From Terripilifer ovatus (GTDB lineage Bacteria; Pseudomonadota; Alphaproteobacteria; Rhizobiales; Beijerinckiaceae), in assembly GCA_029222685.1 (NCBI GenBank), contig JARHVB010000023.1, positions 299,665-363,664 on the forward strand: DNA of 64,000 bases, written 5' to 3'. Positions 45,101 to 52,151 of the stretch are shown piece after piece; position 1 is the first letter of the stretch; every line of letters begins with the position of its first letter. The position numbers were made by a program, and so were the translations under genes. The notes under the pieces were generated by a model that saw only the letters and a program-made list of their open reading frames with translations, did not search any database and was not told the origin of the DNA.

Positions 45101-45258
45101 GCTTTCATGATGACTTTCACCTGAACCGGGGAAACGTCGGGGAAGGCATCGATCGGGAGGCTTGGCAGGACAACGAGTCCGGCGCCGACCAGCAGGGCGA
45201 CACCCAGCAGGACGAACAAGCGCTGCGACAGCGCGAATGCGACAAAACGTTCGAGCAT
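42181..45258 (-). CDS. Heavy-metal efflux RND permease, CusA/CzcA family
   Basis: Inner-membrane proton/metal antiporter of the HME-RND class, 1025 residues. Typical opening MLERFVAFALSQRLFVLLGV, porter-domain segments ALADITVDFEDGTDIYWARN and AVMADGRGETVEGLVLGLRG, and two six-helix blocks. In helix 4 the proton-relay region reads Ala396-Ile-Gly-x3-Asp402-x6-Glu409-Asn, which is the CusA-like (HME4) form without the first Asp of CzcA. Yet the periplasmic positions of two of the three CusA methionines (the LPSIN and NQTDT segments) are not Met; the third, in VQEMVSG, is. The metal is therefore unclear. The upstream fusion-protein gene ends two bases before. Confidence 0.92.
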   Translation of the reverse strand: MLERFVAFALSQRLFVLLGVALLVGAGLVVLPSLPIDAFPDVSPVQVKVIMKAPGLTPEEVEQRITVPIELELLGLPNKRILRSTTKYALADITVDFEDGTDIYWARNQVSERLSNIARDLPEGVTGGLAPITSPLGEMFMFTIDSAELSLAERRSLLDWVIRPALRTVPGVADVNALGGYVRAFEIVPFSDALAARGISSDMFRRAVEANSRNDGAGRVNQGEDSALVRIEGSIRTIEDIRQIVVDTRDGIPIRVKDVARVQVGALTRYGAVMADGRGETVEGLVLGLRGANAGQLVRDVRQRLEELKPSLPKTVTVNVFYDRSNLVGRAVGTVVRALGEATVLVIVLLLLFLGNWRASLVIALSLPLAIVIALIVMRLAGMSANLMSLGGLAIAIGMLIDALVVVVENIVGNLSKETQGHPMPLLHVIFRSVSEVLQPVASGVLIIIIVFVPLLTLQGLEGKLFIPVALAIIFALAGSLLLALTVLPVATSFVLKTASHSEPWLIRMASRLYAPALDWSLRNGGKVTTVAVLALIAAGYAYTQLGKTFMPTMDEGDIIVSVEALPSINLDEMIRINERLQSAILKRVPDVKNIVARTGSDELGLDPMGPNQTDTFLVLKPVEERKTADKAALISELRQVLADFPGLSLSFTQPIDMRVQEMVSGVRGDVAVKIFGPDIDKLNEIASKLSTILSGIEGAEDVYTTLNEGAQYFTVAVDRMEAGRLGLTVDAISNSLRTQIEGRTIGTVLEDGRRTPILVRGSETTREAPTLLASLPLTLPSGQHVALSQVAHIRRVDGPVKIDRENGNRMSVVRANVSGRDMVGFVEAAQQKVAAEIALPQGYSLTWGGQFENQQRAAARLSVVVPVAIGLIFVLLFTTFGSIAQALLVLVNIPFALIGGVFALVVTSEYLSVPASVGFIALLGIAVLNGVVMVTYFNQLRARGMSGDRVVTEGAKRRLRPVLMTASITALGLIPLLFATGPGSEIQRPLAIVVIGGLLSSTVLTLILLPILFRRFGGIAKEAE

Positions 45259-45260
45259 GG

Positions 45261-46391
45261 CTAGCCGGCGCTCAGCCGCAACAGGATGCCGCGCAGCGCG
45301 GAAATGCCGCTGACGGCCACCTCGTCCTTGCCGGTGATCGCTCCCGAGACGACGACGTGATCCTGATCCTCGGCGAGCAGCGAAACGGGGATCAGGCGGA
45401 AACCGCCGTCTATTGCAATGAAGATCGAGGCCTGTTCGCCGCGCCGGATCAAGGCGCTATAGGGAATCTCCCAGGCACTTTCGCCGGGAGAAATGAAACC
45501 GAGGCGGGCCGCCGCCGTCTGGCCGGGCCGCAACTCGCCATTGTTCGGCACTTCTGCGCGGATCAGCACGGTTTGAGTCGCGGCATCGACCGTCTGCGAG
45601 ACCAGCAGGACGCGCCCCGCTGTGGGGTAGCCGTCGATCTCCATCTTGGCGCCCGTCCGAATGGCTTTCACGTTCGAGGCAGGAACGGCGATCTCGGCCC
45701 ACAGCGGAGACAATTGGGCGAGCTTGATAAGGGGGGCAGACTGCTCCACGCGCTGGCCGGGCGCGACCATGATATCCACGACGGTCGCCGCCTGTGGCGC
45801 CGAAACCGAGAGAACTGCATTGATGGCCGCTTCGTTGGTCAGCTTTGCGATTGCTTCGTCGGAAAGGCCGCTGAGGCGCAGCATCTGCCGCCGCTCCGCG
45901 AGGGCTATGCTGGCCTGTCGGGCCTCGGTTTGACTGGCCTCAAGAGCGCGTTGCGGTGCGGCCTTTCCCTCGACAAGCTGGATTGTCCGGCTGAGCTGCT
46001 GGGCGGCGAGGGTGTTCTGCGCAATGGCCTGCAGATAATCCCGTTGCAGCGACACGAAGTTCGGGCTTTCCAGGATGGCGATCTGCTGACCGGCGATCAC
46101 CCCGTCGCCGTGTGCAACCGAAAGACGGGCGACCATGCCGGCGGCGGGAGCGCTTACGACCCATATCTGCGGTGTCGGAATCACGATCTGGGCCGGATAG
46201 GGCAGCGTCGTGTCGGTCGGGCTGGCGATGGGGTGGACGCTGCGGACGCCAAGGCTCTGCATCTGCTCGGAGGTGAGCTTCACCTCGTTCTCGGCTGCCA
46301 TGGCGGGGAGACCGACAATCGCCAATACAGACAGAATACAGGCCAAGCTGTGCTTTGCGGATAGGCGTCCGCGCGCCTGACGAAAGTACAT
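45261..46391 (-). CDS. RND efflux periplasmic adaptor (membrane fusion protein)
   Basis: Periplasmic adaptor of the HlyD/CusB family that joins the RND pump to an outer-membrane channel, 376 residues. A signal-anchor (CILSVLAIVGLPAMAAE, residues 18-34) is followed by a split lipoyl domain (VVSAPAAGMVARLSVAHGDGV and VSAPQAATVVDIMVAPGQRV), a helical hairpin between them with RDYLQAIAQNTLAAQQLSRT, and beta-barrel and membrane-proximal domains. No His- or Met-rich metal-binding extension is seen. ATG 46391 is favoured over an earlier TTG. No TolC-type gene is in the operon. Confidence 0.9.
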   Translation of the reverse strand: MYFRQARGRLSAKHSLACILSVLAIVGLPAMAAENEVKLTSEQMQSLGVRSVHPIASPTDTTLPYPAQIVIPTPQIWVVSAPAAGMVARLSVAHGDGVIAGQQIAILESPNFVSLQRDYLQAIAQNTLAAQQLSRTIQLVEGKAAPQRALEASQTEARQASIALAERRQMLRLSGLSDEAIAKLTNEAAINAVLSVSAPQAATVVDIMVAPGQRVEQSAPLIKLAQLSPLWAEIAVPASNVKAIRTGAKMEIDGYPTAGRVLLVSQTVDAATQTVLIRAEVPNNGELRPGQTAAARLGFISPGESAWEIPYSALIRRGEQASIFIAIDGGFRLIPVSLLAEDQDHVVVSGAITGKDEVAVSGISALRGILLRLSAG

Positions 46392-46439
46392 GATAGCAAG
46401 TCCCGGAATGATTTGGGCCGAAGCCAAGCTTCGGAAGCC

Positions 46440-46445
46440 AGTCTA
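46440..46445 (-). promoter_or_regulatory. -10 element of the efflux operon promoter
   Basis: TAGACT on the minus strand (four of six consensus positions) would place the transcription start at 46433, 42 bases before the adaptor ATG. The centre of the FNR/FixK box is then exactly at -41.5, the canonical position for class II activation. Confidence 0.5.
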
Positions 46446-46467
46446 TTGGTGATCAACGCGGATCGGC

Positions 46468-46481
46468 TTGATCTGCATCAA
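46468..46481 (-). promoter_or_regulatory. Perfect FNR/FixK (anaerobox) site
   Basis: TTGAT-CTGC-ATCAA (palindromic, read TTGAT-GCAG-ATCAA on the minus strand) is an exact match to the FNR/ANR/FixK consensus TTGAT-N4-ATCAA. Symmetry extends outward to ten-base arms, 46463-46486. It lies 83 bases upstream of the adaptor start. In Rhizobiales such sites bind FixK or FnrN and activate genes at low oxygen. Confidence 0.65.
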
Positions 46482-46539
46482 GCCGACGTAGGCGAAGCAC
46501 GGAAGGGTGCGATCGGGTGCTCAGGAGCCGTGGCATCGC

Positions 46540-46570
46540 AAATTAACTACCTGGATAAGGTAGTACTTAA
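46540..46570 (-). promoter_or_regulatory. MerR-type promoter dyad
   Basis: ACTACCTTATCCAGGTAGT (46564-46546, minus strand) is a 7-5-7 inverted repeat of 19 bp. It is bounded exactly by TTAAGT upstream and TAATTT downstream, which can serve as weak -35 and -10 boxes, each three of six. A dyad filling an overlong 19-bp spacer is the hallmark of MerR-family metal-responsive promoters. No merR gene is in the window. Confidence 0.4.
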
Positions 46571-46677
46571 GTCATATATTAGAATCAATCTAAAAATGGC
46601 GATGGCACGTTGCTATCCGTCTGGCCCCCGGAGGCATCATCATCCCGCACGAACAGAACGAAATCGGGATCAGTAAA

Positions 46678-46992
46678 TTATCGGTCGGATGCCCCTAGGA
46701 TGCCGATCCAGTCCTGCCGTCCGCCGAGCAGACGCAGGATGGCGACATGGTCTTCGGCGATCGTGTAAATGATCACGTGCGCTTCATAAACATGGATACG
46801 GACAGGCGGTTTGAACTCGCTGCGTTCGCGCGCGAGCGTCGGCATGAACGCAATGGTCTCGAAAGTGCGTGTCAGCCCGTCGACGTACTGGTCGGCCTGG
46901 TCGAGTGACCATGTTTCGGCGGTGAACCGCCAGATGTCGTCAAGATCGGCCAGTGCGCGCGGTGACAGCCGGTAAGGCTTACTTGATGACAT
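46678..46992 (-). CDS. parE: Type II toxin, RelE/ParE superfamily
   Basis: Toxin of a ParDE-like module, 104 residues, with PYRLSPRALADLDDIWRFTAETWS at the N-terminus (first part is the family hallmark) and RIHVYEAHVIIYTIAEDHVAILRLLGGRQDW at the C-terminus, the beta-sheet core. ParE proteins poison DNA gyrase. ATG 46992 overlaps the antitoxin gene by 14 bases; a longer frame upstream is antisense-like low-complexity sequence. Without the antitoxin the protein would be harmful, so the intact pair suggests a working module. Confidence 0.88.
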   Translation of the reverse strand: MSSSKPYRLSPRALADLDDIWRFTAETWSLDQADQYVDGLTRTFETIAFMPTLARERSEFKPPVRIHVYEAHVIIYTIAEDHVAILRLLGGRQDWIGILGASDR

Positions 46993-47224
46993 GCCGCTCG
47001 CGCATGCGGAGCTTGAAAGCGACCGGATCGAACGGCTGCGGATCGCCACTCTCAACGCCTTCGGTGATAGCCGCCTGCAAGAGCGCAAGCGCCTCTTTGC
47101 GTTCCCGGTCCTTGCGGATCAGATCACGGACATAATCGCTGGCGTTGCCATATTGGCCTTCTGCGGTCTGTCGCTCGACCCATGCTTTCATTGGCTCGGG
47201 GAGCGACACGTTCATCGTAGCCAT
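46979..47224 (-). CDS. parD: Type II antitoxin, ParD family
   Basis: An 81-residue ribbon-helix-helix antitoxin: MATMNVSLPEPMKAWVERQ is the beta-strand and first helix, QYGNASDYVRDLIRKDRER the second helix, and the C-terminal half (ITEGVESGDPQPFDPVAFK) is the disordered toxin-neutralising tail. AAGGAG stands seven bases before ATG 47224. It has its own strong promoter and a 15-bp palindrome upstream, fitting autorepression by the ParDE complex. Confidence 0.9.
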   Translation of the reverse strand: MATMNVSLPEPMKAWVERQTAEGQYGNASDYVRDLIRKDRERKEALALLQAAITEGVESGDPQPFDPVAFKLRMRERHVIK

Positions 47225-47246
47225 CTAGAGCTCCTTACTTCATGGG

Positions 47247-47275
47247 ACTCTACATAGGCCGGCAATTTTTGTCAA
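47247..47275 (-). promoter_or_regulatory. Strong sigma-70 promoter of parDE
   Basis: On the minus strand TTGACA (47275-47270) is a perfect -35, followed by a 17-bp spacer and TAGAGT (47252-47247) as -10. The predicted transcript starts about 16 bases before the antitoxin ATG, just ahead of the AAGGAG ribosome site. Confidence 0.7.
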
Positions 47276-47281
47276 AATTAT

Positions 47282-47296
47282 TGGCAATGATTGCCA
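47282..47296. promoter_or_regulatory. Palindrome upstream of parDE
   Basis: TGGCAAT-G-ATTGCCA is a perfect 7-1-7 palindrome lying six bases upstream of the -35 box of parDE and 30 bases past the tyrS stop. It is a candidate ParD operator, although ParD sites more often overlap the core promoter. Confidence 0.4.
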
Positions 47297-47326
47297 TTCA
47301 GGCATTTCCACGCTACGATGCCGCTA

Positions 47327-48592
47327 TCAGCTCGGGCGCAGCAGGACGTGCTTCTTCTTGCCGAGCGAGAGTTTTGCCGCGCCATTGGCGGTCAGTTGTT
47401 CCCGCGTCAGCACGGCGCGTTCGTTGCTGACGACTTCGTCGTTCAAACGCAGGCCGCCGGATTTGATCTGGCGGCGCGCCTCGCCGGTGGAGGCGACAAG
47501 GCCTGCGGCGACAAAGGCGGTGAGCACGCCGTAGCCGGCGTCGAAGTCGGCGGCGGGGACAGTCACGGTCGGCAGTGCATCGGAAACGACGCCTTCCTCG
47601 AAAGTCTTGCGGGCGGTCTCGGCCGCAAGCTCCGCTGCTTCCCGCCCATGCATCAGTGCGGTCGCTTCGTTGGCGAGGATCTTCTTGGCGTCGTTGATTT
47701 CGGCGCCGCCGAGTTTTTCCAAGCGTGCGATTTCATCGAGCGGCAGTTCGGTGAACAGGCGCATGAAGCGGCCGACATCGCCGTCCTCGGTGTTGCGCCA
47801 GTACTGCCAGTAATCGTAGGGGCTCAGCATGTCGGCGTTGAGCCAGACGGCGCCCGATGCGGTCTTGCCCATTTTCGCACCCGACGAGGTGGTCAGCAGC
47901 GGCGCGGTGAGGGCGTAGAGCTGCGGCGTGCCCATGCGGCGGCCGAGGTCGATGCCGGTGACGATATTGCCCCATTGGTCGGAGCCGCCCATCTGCAGCA
48001 CGCAGCCGTAGCGACGGTTCAGCTCGACGAAGTCATAGGCCTGCAGGCACATGTAGTTGAACTCGATGAACGACAGTTCCTGGTCGCGCTCGAGCCGCAT
48101 GGCGACGGAATCCATCGACAGCATGCGGTTGACCGAGAAGTGGCGGCCGACATCGCGCAAGAAGTCGATGTAGTTGAGCGCCGTCAGCCATTCGGCATTG
48201 TCGGACATGTAGGCGTCGAGCTTGCCCTCGCCGAAGGTGAGGAAGCGGGTGAAGGTCTTGCGGATCTCGGTCTTGTTGGCGTCTATGGTTTCGATCGGCA
48301 GCAGGCGACGGCTTTCGTCCTTGCCGGAGGGGTCGCCGACGCGCGTGGTGCCGCCGCCCATAAGCGGGATCGGCTTGCCGGCGCCGGTCTTCTGCAGCCA
48401 GCGCATCATCATCGTCGGCAGCAGGTGGCCGATATGGAGCGAGGCGGCGGTGCAATCGTAGCCGACATAAGTCGTCAGCTCGCCGTTGCGGGCCTTGTCG
48501 TCGACGCCGGCGAAATCCGAGCATTGATGGACATAGCCGCGCTCCAGCAGGATCGACAGGAAATCGGACTTCGGGCGGAAATCAGCAGACAT
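47327..48592 (-). CDS. tyrS: Tyrosyl-tRNA synthetase
   Basis: Class I aminoacyl-tRNA synthetase charging tRNA-Tyr, 421 residues, TyrRS-S type. Visible: [19 protein letters not shown] with the HIGH signature near residue 54, [54 protein letters not shown] (tyrosine binding), and [12 protein letters not shown] as the KMSKS loop variant. The C-terminal S4-like RNA-binding domain ends with [20 protein letters not shown]. Standard length. Confidence 0.96.
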   Translation of the reverse strand: MSADFRPKSDFLSILLERGYVHQCSDFAGVDDKARNGELTTYVGYDCTAASLHIGHLLPTMMMRWLQKTGAGKPIPLMGGGTTRVGDPSGKDESRRLLPIETIDANKTEIRKTFTRFLTFGEGKLDAYMSDNAEWLTALNYIDFLRDVGRHFSVNRMLSMDSVAMRLERDQELSFIEFNYMCLQAYDFVELNRRYGCVLQMGGSDQWGNIVTGIDLGRRMGTPQLYALTAPLLTTSSGAKMGKTASGAVWLNADMLSPYDYWQYWRNTEDGDVGRFMRLFTELPLDEIARLEKLGGAEINDAKKILANEATALMHGREAAELAAETARKTFEEGVVSDALPTVTVPAADFDAGYGVLTAFVAAGLVASTGEARRQIKSGGLRLNDEVVSNERAVLTREQLTANGAAKLSLGKKKHVLLRPS

Positions 48593-48698
48593 TCAGGGCC
48601 TCTTTTGCGGCAGGCTGAATGGTCCAACCGCAATGCAAATTCGTGAAAGCGAGGGTTTAGGGGGCAAACCGACCTCGCGCAATGGATTTTGCTGCCTT

Positions 48699-50177
48699 TC
48701 AGGCGGCTGACGCTTCCGGCGCCGCCTGCGGCGGGGCTTTTGCCACCCCGCGCTGGCGCGCCGGGCCGGCCAGGCCTTCGCCGGCATCCGGCGGCAGCCG
48801 CCAGAAGATCAGCAATGACGCAAGCATGAAGATGCCGAGAAACAGGAAGGTCGGCCCGAAGACGTCGGCGCTCAGACCGGTCTCGTCACGGCTCAACTGG
48901 GTCAGCTCGACGATCGTGGCGCCCAGCGCGATGCCGCCGGAGCCGGCAATCTGAAGGGACGTGGCGTTGATGCCGGTGGCCTTGCTCATGCGCGACATTT
49001 CGACGTCGGCGAAGACGAGGCCGTTGAGCGCGGTGAACTGCAGCGAGCGGAAGAAGCCGCCGACCGCGAAGATGGCCAGCAGGATGGCGTGCGGCGTCGC
49101 CGGGGTGAACAGGGCATTGACGGCGAAGGTTCCAGCACAGATGAGGCCGTTGACGAGCACCGTTGTGCGGAAACCGAATGTTCTGAGCACCCAGCCCGAG
49201 GCCGCTTTCATGAACAGGGCGCCGAAACTGCTGACGAAGGTCAGCATGCCGGAATGAAACGGCGACAGGCCGAAGCCGAGTTGCAGCATCAGCGGCAGCA
49301 GGAAGGGAACCGCGCCCATGCACAGCCGGAAGACGGTACCACCGATGATGGCGCGGCGGAACGTGTTGAGCCTGAACAGGGTGAGGTCGAGCAGGGGATT
49401 GGGATGCTGGCGGGCATGGCGCACGTAAAGCCAGATAAAGAACAGGCCCGCGAGTATGAGCGCGATGTTCGGTCCGGCGGCGATGAAGTGGCCGCCAGCC
49501 AACGAAAACCCGAAGACGACGCCGGTGAAGCCCAGGCCTGTCAGCACGAAGCCCTTGAAGTCGAAAACGCCGGGATCCTCTTCGCGCACGTCGGGGATGA
49601 AGCGGGTGGCGAGGATGACGCCGAGAATGGCGATCGGCACATTGATGAAGAAGATCAGCCGCCAGCTTGAATAGGTGGTGATGAAGCCGCCCAGCGGCGG
49701 GCCGATCATCGGCCCGATCATGGCGGGAAAGGTCAGCCAGGTGAAGGCCTCGATCATCTGCGAGCGGGGCACCGAGCGCAGCACGATCAGCCGTCCGACC
49801 GGCGTCATCATCGAACCGCCGACGCCCTGAACGACCCGGGCGGCGACCAATTGTTCAAGCGATTGCGACAGGCCCGACAGGATCGAACCGAGGACGAAAA
49901 TCACCAGGGCGACGCGGAACACGTTGCGGGCGCCGAAACGGTCGGCGACCCAGCCGCTGGCGGGGATGAAAATCGCCAGCGCCAGCATGTAGGACGTCAT
50001 CGCCAGCTTCAGCGACAGCGGACTGGTGCCCAAATCGGCGGCAATCAGCGGCAGCGATGTGGCGATCACCGTGCCGTCGACATTTTCCATAATCAGCGAG
50101 GAGGCCACGATCAGCGCTGTAATAAGACTGCGGTTCAATCGGGAATCCTCGGCGCCCTTGTCCTGTTTCGCCGGCAC
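48699..50177 (-). CDS. MFS transporter, DHA2 (EmrB) type
   Basis: A 492-residue, 14-helix drug:proton antiporter. Motifs: NVDGTVIATSLPLIAADLG in helix 1, SGWVADRFGARNVFRVALV (motif A), ARVVQGVGGSMMTPVGRLIV (motif C), and PMIGPPLGGFITTYSSWRLIF. Its start codon is GTG 50177 (VPAKQDKGAED as written); no better start is seen. The C-terminus is Ala/Pro-rich. It stands alone between tyrS and the response regulator. This is the second DHA2 pump of the window and it differs clearly from the one at 17288. Substrate unknown. Confidence 0.9.
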   Translation of the reverse strand: MPAKQDKGAEDSRLNRSLITALIVASSLIMENVDGTVIATSLPLIAADLGTSPLSLKLAMTSYMLALAIFIPASGWVADRFGARNVFRVALVIFVLGSILSGLSQSLEQLVAARVVQGVGGSMMTPVGRLIVLRSVPRSQMIEAFTWLTFPAMIGPMIGPPLGGFITTYSSWRLIFFINVPIAILGVILATRFIPDVREEDPGVFDFKGFVLTGLGFTGVVFGFSLAGGHFIAAGPNIALILAGLFFIWLYVRHARQHPNPLLDLTLFRLNTFRRAIIGGTVFRLCMGAVPFLLPLMLQLGFGLSPFHSGMLTFVSSFGALFMKAASGWVLRTFGFRTTVLVNGLICAGTFAVNALFTPATPHAILLAIFAVGGFFRSLQFTALNGLVFADVEMSRMSKATGINATSLQIAGSGGIALGATIVELTQLSRDETGLSADVFGPTFLFLGIFMLASLLIFWRLPPDAGEGLAGPARQRGVAKAPPQAAPEASAA

Positions 50178-50272
50178 ACTAAAGCATTTCCGCGAAAAGT
50201 TGCTACGGCAGCGTGAAGAAAAGCGCCTCTGGGCAAGTCGCTGCTGCCATGGCCTTCGCGCATTGCTCCGGA

Positions 50273-50704
50273 CTAAAACGGCTTATGGCTTGATTGCGCC
50301 GTCATCCTTTTTCCCGGTCCGTTGCCGGACGGCAGGGCCATCATGACCGTGTCCTGCAATTGCCTCAGGTTGAATGGTTTGCTGAGGAAATCGCTGGCGC
50401 CGGCCTCGATCGCCATGTGCCAATAGTCCAGCGACAGATTGGCGGTCATCAGCACGAACGGCATTTTCGCCAGGACGTGATCGGCGCGAACCGAGCGCAG
50501 CAGGTCGATACCCATCGTGGGCTCCATATTCCAGTCGCTGAGTACGATATCGAACTGCGTTCTGGTTAAAAATTCCCAGGCCATTTCAACGTCGGAGGCC
50601 ATGACCACGCGTTTGAAGCCCATCCGCCGCAGCATGAAAGCCACGACTTCCCGAAAGCTCGAGTCGTCTTCGACGACGAGCGCGATCATCGTTTTCGTAA
50701 TCAT
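50273..50704 (-). CDS. Single-domain (CheY-like) response regulator
   Basis: Receiver domain without output domain, 143 residues. The phosphorylation site is Asp57 in VLSDWNMEP; the acidic pocket is Asp13/Asp14 (VEDDSSF), the switch Thr is Thr87 (LMTANLS) and the Lys is Lys109 (FLSKPFN). The last 25 residues are a charged tail. It probably acts by protein contact in chemotaxis or cell-cycle phosphorelay. No histidine kinase is next to it. Confidence 0.92.
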   Translation of the reverse strand: MITKTMIALVVEDDSSFREVVAFMLRRMGFKRVVMASDVEMAWEFLTRTQFDIVLSDWNMEPTMGIDLLRSVRADHVLAKMPFVLMTANLSLDYWHMAIEAGASDFLSKPFNLRQLQDTVMMALPSGNGPGKRMTAQSSHKPF

Positions 50705-50814
50705 TCCAGCTATTTGGTTTCGGGTGGCGGGTAGGGCGAAGGAATCAGTTCCACAGGCGATGCGATTCCATAGCGCGAGTGTTTACCCGCGCGGGTGAAC
50801 CGACCCTTGCCAGA

Positions 50815-50843
50815 ACCGTTAGATTTTTAACGGTCCGTATAAT
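50815..50843 (+). promoter_or_regulatory. Candidate promoter and operator upstream of cluster B
   Basis: A perfect -10 hexamer TATAAT at 50838-50843 has no good -35 at 17 bases. In place of the -35 is an inverted repeat, ACCGTTA (50815-50821) with TAACGGT (50828-50834). That combination suits an activator-dependent promoter for the binding-protein gene at 50990. Confidence 0.3.
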
Positions 50844-50989
50844 CTTGGTGGACGGTTGACGGAAGGGATCGGCGGCTTGAGGCCAGGCCGATCAAGCAGG
50901 TGGATTCCCTTGACAGTGCCGATGGCACGCCAGCAAATGATCGCCAAAGTTACGCCTGCGGTTCAATGCGGCAAGGATGGGAGGACGTC

Positions 50990-52114
50990 ATGGGGCTTTC
51001 GCACCTCGCTACTGATGCGCCGGCGTTTTCGCGAACCGGCGCTCGCTTTGCTCGCGAATGCTTTCGGGACTTTTGGTCGGCCGTAACAGTCGCCGCGCTG
51101 ACATTTCCGATGATCGCCGCGATGGGGCCCGCCTCGGCGCAAACGTCGACACAGGCCGCAATCAAAGTCGGCGTGATCGGCGCGATCAGCGACGCCGGCT
51201 TCTATATCGCCGACAAGAAGGGCTATTTCAAAGACGAAGGCCTCAGCGTCGAGATCGTCGACTTCAGGGACTCAGCCCAGATGGTGGCGCTGCTCGGCAC
51301 CGGCCAGCTTGATGTCGGCGCGGGCGCGCCCTCCGCCAGTCTCTACAATTCCGTCGCCCGCGGCATCGACATTCGCGCCGTCGCCGACAAGGGCTCGATG
51401 CCGAAGGATTACGGCTATACCGTGCTCGTCGTCCGCAAGGAACTCGTCGACGACGGGCGTTACAAGTCGATCAAGGATTTGCGCGATCTGAAACTGGGCA
51501 GCCAGACGCCCGGCGGCGCGGCCACCGCATTGCTCGACCGCGGCCTTAAAAAGGCCGGCCTGACCTTCAAGGACATGGAGATAGCCTATATGGGCCATCC
51601 GCAGCTGGCTCTGGCTATCGACAGCGCCGCCATCGACGCAGCCTTCATCACCGAGCCCAATGCGACCAATGCCGTGCGGCTCGGCCGCAGCGTCAAGGTG
51701 ATGCGCGGTGATGAGGTCTATCCCGATCAGCAATTGGCGGTGGTTCTCTACGCCGGCCGCTTCGCGAAGCAGACGGCTACAGCGCGCAAGTTCATGGTCG
51801 CCTATCTGCGCGGTGTGCGGCTCTACAATGACGCGCTGTCGCACGGCCGGATGGCGGGGCCGAGGGCGAACGAAGTCATTTCCATTCTTGCCGCGTCCGC
51901 CGATGTGCACGTACCGGAAGTCTATCGCGAGATCGTTCCCGCCGGCTGCAACCCGGACGGCAAGATGAATGTGGCGAGCATGCAGGCCGATCTCGACATG
52001 TTGCGCGATCAGGGGCTCGTTACCGAGGACGTGAAGGCTTCGCAACTTGTCGACGCCAGTTTCGCCGAGGCGGCCGTGGCGCATCTCGGCTCGTACAAGC
52101 GTGCGATGCATTGA
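50990..52114 (+). CDS. ABC-type substrate-binding protein, NMT1/SsuA-like
   Basis: Periplasmic solute-binding protein of the NMT1/THI5 and SsuA (taurine/sulfonate) superfamily, about 374 residues. The body shows IKVGVIGAISDAGFYIADKKGYF, then VEIVDFRDSAQMVALLGTGQLDVGAGAPS near residue 90 and DAAFITEPNATNAVRLGRS. Start ATG 50990 follows GGAGG by five bases. The first 30 residues precede a hydrophobic signal segment (AVTVAALTFPMIAAMGPASA), an unusually long n-region that overlaps a RIME-like sequence. No permease or ATPase gene is nearby. It heads a probable operon with the amidohydrolase and perhaps the Rieske oxygenase. Confidence 0.85.
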   Translation: MGLSHLATDAPAFSRTGARFARECFRDFWSAVTVAALTFPMIAAMGPASAQTSTQAAIKVGVIGAISDAGFYIADKKGYFKDEGLSVEIVDFRDSAQMVALLGTGQLDVGAGAPSASLYNSVARGIDIRAVADKGSMPKDYGYTVLVVRKELVDDGRYKSIKDLRDLKLGSQTPGGAATALLDRGLKKAGLTFKDMEIAYMGHPQLALAIDSAAIDAAFITEPNATNAVRLGRSVKVMRGDEVYPDQQLAVVLYAGRFAKQTATARKFMVAYLRGVRLYNDALSHGRMAGPRANEVISILAASADVHVPEVYREIVPAGCNPDGKMNVASMQADLDMLRDQGLVTEDVKASQLVDASFAEAAVAHLGSYKRAMH

Positions 52115-52151
52115 TTTTCAGAACGAAGAGCAGAAAGGTCAGGCGTTTTCA

